DNA of 64,000 nucleotides, from positions 26,792,023 through 26,856,022 of the forward strand of contig NC_043965.1 in assembly GCF_902148855.1 (NCBI RefSeq). The letters are read 5' to 3'. The notes under the pieces are model-generated. The model saw only the letters and a program-made list of their open reading frames with translations, ran no database searches and was not told where the DNA came from. The DNA is from Sphaeramia orbicularis (Eukaryota > Chordata > Actinopteri > Kurtiformes > Apogonidae). Positions within the stretch are counted from its first letter, which is position 1, and each line of letters starts with the position of its first letter. A program made the translations under genes and the position numbers. This document shows positions 59,540 through 64,000 of this stretch, one piece after another.

Positions 59540-62500
59540 TCACTTCTTGGCCTTCTCCTCCTTGCTGTCGGTGCTAGAAGACTTCTCGGCTTTCTCAGTC
59601 TTCGCTCCCTCTTTCACCTCCTTACTGTCAGCTGCTCCTTTACTGCTCTCCTTTTTCTCCTCTGGTTTCTTCTCCTCTTTCTTGCTCTCTGTTTTCTCAG
59701 GCTCCGCTTTAGGTGCAGGCTTTTCCTCTGGTTTCTTCTCTACTTTCTTGGTGTCTGTTTTCTCAGGCTCTGCTTTTGGGACAGGCTTTGCCTCTGGTTC
59801 GGCCTTCTCTGACTTAGGAGCAGAGGGTTTCTCCTCCTTGGTAGGGGGAGCACTATCCTTAGGCTCAGGCTTTGAGGCAGGCTTATCCTCTACAGGCTTG
59901 GAAGGAGCAGCAGGTTTGGAGGCCTCATCCTTCTTGGGCACTTCTGCTTTGCTCTCTTTCTTCGTGTCAGGTTTGTCAGACTTCTCTGCTTTGCTCTCAG
60001 GCTCTTTCTCCTTAGGCTCCGGCTTTTTCTCCTCCTTCACAGGCTGCTCTTTCTCCTTCTTTTCTTCTTTGACGGGCTTTGGCTCCTCCTCTTTCTTCTC
60101 TTCTTTAGGGGCATCTTTTGCAGGCTTGGCCTTCTCTTTTTCAGGAGACTTTGGTTCAGGGCTCTTGTGAGGGGGAGACTTAGATTCAGGGGATTTGCTG
60201 GGTGGGGATTTTGACACAGGTGACTTTGACTCATCTCCTGCAGGTGATTTGACAGCAGGAGACTTTGCAGGTGATTTGGGCATTGGGGATTTGGCTGCTG
60301 GTGATTTAGATTCTGGTGATTTTGGTGGAGACTTTGATTCTGGTGATTTGACAGCAGGAGATTTAGGTTGAGGGGATTTTGAAGGAGGGGAGGCATCCTT
60401 TTCTTGAGATTTGGGCTTCTCGTCTTCCTCACCTGCCTCTTCTTCCTCTCCTTTCTCCTCCTCCTCTTCCTTTTCATCACCTTTCTCTTCCTCTTCTTCT
60501 CCTTCTTCCTCCTTATCTTCCCCTTCTTCCTCCTCCTCTTTGGTTTCTGCACCCTCTTCTTCCTCTCCTGCTTCCTCTTCTTCTTCTTCATCTCCTTCTT
60601 TCTTTTCCTCCTCTTCCTCTTCATCGGCCTCCTCTGTCACCTCTGTCACCTGGGTTTCATCTGTCTGTTCCTCCACAATGACTCTATCTGAGATCTCCTC
60701 TCCTTTCATTTTTAAATGGGCAGAGATCCTGCCCTCCAGGTAGGAATATGGACCACCTCCTGACACAAAACGGTTCTCCTCTCCCTCAAGTAGTTTCCTG
60801 TTATGAAGAAAAACATACCAAGGCCACTTTCAGTGTCAGTTTCTTCCGAGAGAAATCAAAGTAACTGATTTCTGCGGTATTAGATGCTGACCAACCTGTA
60901 AGCAGCGATCTCAATATCAAGAGCCATCTTCACATTCAGCAGTTCCTGATAGTCTTTCAGCTGGCTGGCCATCTCCCATTTAGTGGTTTTCAGCTCACTA
61001 TCCAACTGATTGATGGTCTCCTGCAAGACACAGTCATTTAAACACATCACGCAAATTAAATGGCAGTGTTTGTGCAGTCTTCCAGACCACATGTGAAAGG
61101 GATGTCTAATGTCCTACCTGTAGTGAGAGGAGGTCGTCATGATGTCTGTCTTCACATTCCATACGCTGTCTCTCCAGTGATTCCTTGGTTCCCCGCAGAG
61201 TCTCCAACTCAATGGTGCGATTCTGCAGCTGACGGCGATACTCTGCAATCTCATCCTGGGTCCCGCGGATTGCATCCCGGTTGGACTTAGCAGCCTCAGA
61301 CAGACGGTCCACGCGCACTACAAGAGTTGTAAACACACATATATATGATTTGGAAAACAGTTTGCATTTAAGGTGTTTTGCTGCATCACACCCATAACTA
61401 TTTTTGACATGATTTACATGTACAAAATACTAAAATTTACATTGTTATGCACTTGGTGTATATTTTGATGTCACACATTTGACCTTTCCTCTGTCCATAA
61501 GACCTCAGAGAGCAGACAGACACAACTGGGGGCCTTGGTAACCTTGACAGTGTCCATCAGTCAGTAGTCTGACTCAGCTCTCTCCCTCTGCCAGGCCTCA
61601 ATAAGCCTCACTGCTGCAGTCAGCTGGATACCTCACATAGAAGGTCACTCTACTTCGGCCTTTTATTGATGACATCAAGTCAGCATGTTAATGTACCTTA
61701 AGGGTCAATGAATAGATCATACAATCCTGTAGTGTGCAGTCCAGCTTTTGTTTACATGAAGTCCTTGTTGGCCTTAGTATTGTACCACAAAAGTCAGCAG
61801 TGTCATCTGATCCTGTATCTATGGTTTATCTCATGTGGTGGTAACAAAGGATCGGTTACTGCCTTGCTTTAGGTCTGCTTCTCATGTCAATATCTCCAAT
61901 TTATTTAGAGGCTGAATAAAGTCCAGTCATAACGCACTGATGGCCCACCCAGTCTTACCTCCCCAACATGAACAATGACCTTGACTGATTCAAGCTATTC
62001 TGTTTGGAGAGGTTATGGATCAAGGTAAAGTTCATCCGCACAACAAACAGAGGCACACAGCGCACATGGGGACATGCAAGAACACACCCACTATCACCCA
62101 CAGTGAGGGTGCAAATTAGTCTTAGTCTCCTCTCTGTGTGCCGTTTCACTCCTGCGGTGCTGCTTTGAGTAAAAATGATGGGTCTGCGGCAATGATGCAC
62201 CCACAGAAGGGTGCGCCATCTAATTTGTATAACATTAAAGTCTTTACCTTTTAACATCATCCGAATCGATTATCTGTCTATACATAGGCTATTTTTTCAG
62301 TACCTGAAGATGCATTCTTATTTGTGCAGGATTAATCTTTCAGGCTGGTAAAAAGATTTATTTGTAAAGTTATATGTCGAGATGCGGACTCTGCATTCGG
62401 CCACGGGTGTCGGTCCGTTAACAAAAGATGTGACGCTGCATCTGTCCTTTGTCCTCAAGAAAAGCACCATACTATGTGTACGCACCAGGCAGAGTAATAA

Positions 62501-63372
62501 CCTATGTGACAGTCAATTACATATGCACATCACAAGTGAGTGACTTCAGCACCACGGACAGAGAACTTTGCGCTTTGTTCATTTACAGAAGTTAGTTGGT
62601 TTTAGTTGAAGTTTTACTGACCCTTAAACCATTCCTCCGCGTGAGTGGCACTCTTCGTTGCGTGACTGTCCAGCTGCGCGCGGATCTCTCGCAGTGCGGT
62701 GGTGACGTCCGCTTTGAGCGAGTCTCGCAGATCAAAGCTCACCTGCGCGCCCTGAATCTGCGCGAGGAGCTCAGCCACTTCTTCTTCGTGGTTCTTTTTC
62801 AGAAAATCCGATTCCTCCTCTAGGGCACGGAGCTTCTTGTCCAACTCGAGCCTTGCCAGCCGGCACTCCTCAACATACTTCTTCATGGCGCGCGCGGCGG
62901 CCTCCAACTCTTCCCGGTTGCGCGCCTCATCCTCCAGCCGGGCTCTCAGGTGCTGGATGTCTTCCTCCAGGTGTTCATGCTCCAGAGCAGCGCGGGCTTT
63001 CTCTCCGGTCAACTGTTGCAGGAGACCCCTCAGGTCGCCCAACTCTCTCTCATAGTGCTCCCCGACAGAGGCGCGCCCAGCCTGGTTCTGTCGCAGCGCA
63101 GCCGCCTCGGCCTCTAAGTTGCGGTTGTGCATCTCCAAGTTCCGCACCTTGTCAATGTAGCCGGCGAACCGGTCGTTCAGAGCCTGAAGAATCTCTTTCT
63201 CGCTTCTACGAGTCATGTCACCGTTGAAGGCGTCCACGCTGTCAACGGAGGACGGCTGGCTGTACGTGAGGCGGCGGCGCTGTGAGTGGAAGCCGCTGGA
63301 GGACACGGAGGCCGGCCGAGCCTTGCGGTATGCAGTCGGCCCAAAGTAGTGATGATCCACCGTGAAACTCAT
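59540..63372 (-). CDS. nefh: Neurofilament heavy-type protein (type IV intermediate filament)
   Basis: Axonal intermediate filament subunit that co-assembles with light and medium neurofilaments. Four exons give 777 aa: 62,622-63,372; 61,118-61,317; 60,896-61,020; 59,540-60,797. The head (1-55) is rich in Ser, Arg and Tyr. The rod starts with [16 protein letters not shown] (65-80) and ends with the helix-termination motif [22 protein letters not shown] (about 345-366). The tail begins with a long Glu-rich run, has 16 Lys-Ser-Pro motifs (phosphorylation sites for proline-directed kinases), and then a Lys/Glu/Pro-rich end. NEFH is chosen over NEFM by the KSP cluster, the four-exon structure and the convergent thoc5 neighbour, as at human 22q12. 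The tail is much shorter than in mammals (human about 1,020 aa). Long open frames on the opposite strand of exon 4 reflect its biased composition. Confidence 0.93.
61318..62621. other. nefh: nefh intron 1
   Basis: Intron between the first and second coding exons. No repeat family or additional exon was recognised. Confidence 0.5.
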
Positions 63373-63422
63373 GTTGGTGGGGCCGGAGGAGAAGTGACTG
63401 CAGCAGGAGGGGAAGAGTTGAG

Positions 63423-63430
63423 CTTATATA
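63423..63430 (-). promoter_or_regulatory. nefh: nefh TATA box
   Basis: On the minus strand TATATAAG lies about 50 bp upstream of the ATG at 63,372, placing the start site near 63,395-63,400 and leaving a 5' UTR of about 25-30 nt. The flanking sequence is GC/GA-rich. Confidence 0.7.
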
Positions 63431-64000
63431 GGAGGGAGGGAAAACTCAGGAGTCAGCACCGGGATGCTCTGTTGTTAAAGAGATATCACCTCAAACTCAG
63501 ATTCACTCACATGCATGATATGCACGGAGTGGTGTTCTCTTTAAATGTATTCAAGAAGTGTATTTTCACTAAACAACGAACCTGCAAGTTCTCTATAGAT
63601 TTTATTTCATGCAAATTATTTTCAAACATCACTTTTCATTGCTTTCTATTTGAGGATGTTTTGTGCATAAAAAACAACTTAGATTGTGACTGACTGAAAA
63701 TGAACTGTTTTATTATCATCTGGACACTGCAGAACTTTAATTAATGATGAATTATTCATTGTTTCAGACACTGTGTCAGACAGTTGTAGAAACATTAATT
63801 TTTGTACTTTATGCTGTAGCCCCCTGAAATCTGTGTGAACTAACTGTGTGAATGCGCGGTGTGTTCTGCTGATGCTCTGTAGCTTCACTGCTGCAGTGTG
63901 AGTTTGCAGATCCACGCAAACCCCCCTGGGGCTCAAGTCAACCACTGAGCCATTGACAGTCTCTCCTCCTCTTTTCATCTACTCACACACACTTTCTGAC
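63431..64000. other. Upstream flank of nefh
   Basis: It probably holds upstream regulatory sequence. No second gene was recognised up to the window end, and the 99-codon minus-strand frame at 63,679-63,978 has no support. Confidence 0.4.

Noticed and set aside
59547-60743. Several long plus-strand frames (up to 207 codons) opposite nefh exon 4
   Set aside because: They are mirror images of the Glu/Lys/Ser/Pro-rich tail. Biased composition removes stop codons on the other strand, and the encoded Ser/Phe/Leu runs resemble no protein family.

Overview
The window is teleost (ray-finned fish) nuclear DNA. Six multi-exon vertebrate genes with canonical GT-AG introns were assembled exon by exon from the sequence, and typical fish interspersed repeats lie around and inside them: Tc1-like and hAT-like DNA transposons, an L1-clade LINE, an L2-like LINE and short LINE/SINE-type tails. 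There are no prokaryotic features, CRISPR arrays, or recognisable tRNA or rRNA genes.

Layout from left to right. (1) Positions 1-9,660 are gene-poor. They hold a probable first coding exon (4,207-4,271, minus) of a gene running off the left edge, a 117-bp CT/GA microsatellite just upstream of it, a short retrotransposon insertion with a 16-bp target duplication, a hAT-like element and a C20A30 homopolymer junction. (2) ddhd2, minus, 9,664-20,156: 17 coding exons, 759 aa, intracellular phospholipase/triglyceride lipase with WWE, SAM and DDHD domains. (3) A divergent CLU/CLUH-family gene, plus, 22,650-34,560: 28 coding exons, 1,398 aa. (4) srrd, minus, 35,768-37,151: 6 exons, 296 aa. (5) tfip11, plus, 37,918-42,372: 834 aa, head-to-head with srrd across a short shared promoter. 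(6) thoc5, plus, 43,625-53,175: 19 coding exons, 683 aa. (7) A 3.6-kb 5'-truncated L1-clade LINE, minus, 54,499-58,097. (8) nefh, minus, 59,540-63,372: 4 exons, 777 aa, convergent with thoc5.

From memory of the human map, the srrd/tfip11 and thoc5/nefh pairs correspond to two places on 22q12, and ddhd2 corresponds to 8p11, so the fish block joins neighbourhoods that are separate in human. The genes do not form one pathway. tfip11 (spliceosome disassembly) and thoc5 (mRNA export) both act in nuclear mRNA processing. ddhd2 (lipid handling in neurons) and nefh (axonal neurofilament) both have neuronal roles. The CLU-family protein probably acts on mRNAs for mitochondrial proteins.

I found no convincing new multi-gene system. 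The most interesting items are the divergent CLU-family gene with its acidic tail, the possible TACC-type first exon next to a long GA tract, the nearly open L1 insertion with clean target duplications, and a nested Tc1-like relic in a thoc5 intron. Exon edges were set by hand from splice sites and reading-frame continuity. Family names rest on remembered protein sequences, with no database search.
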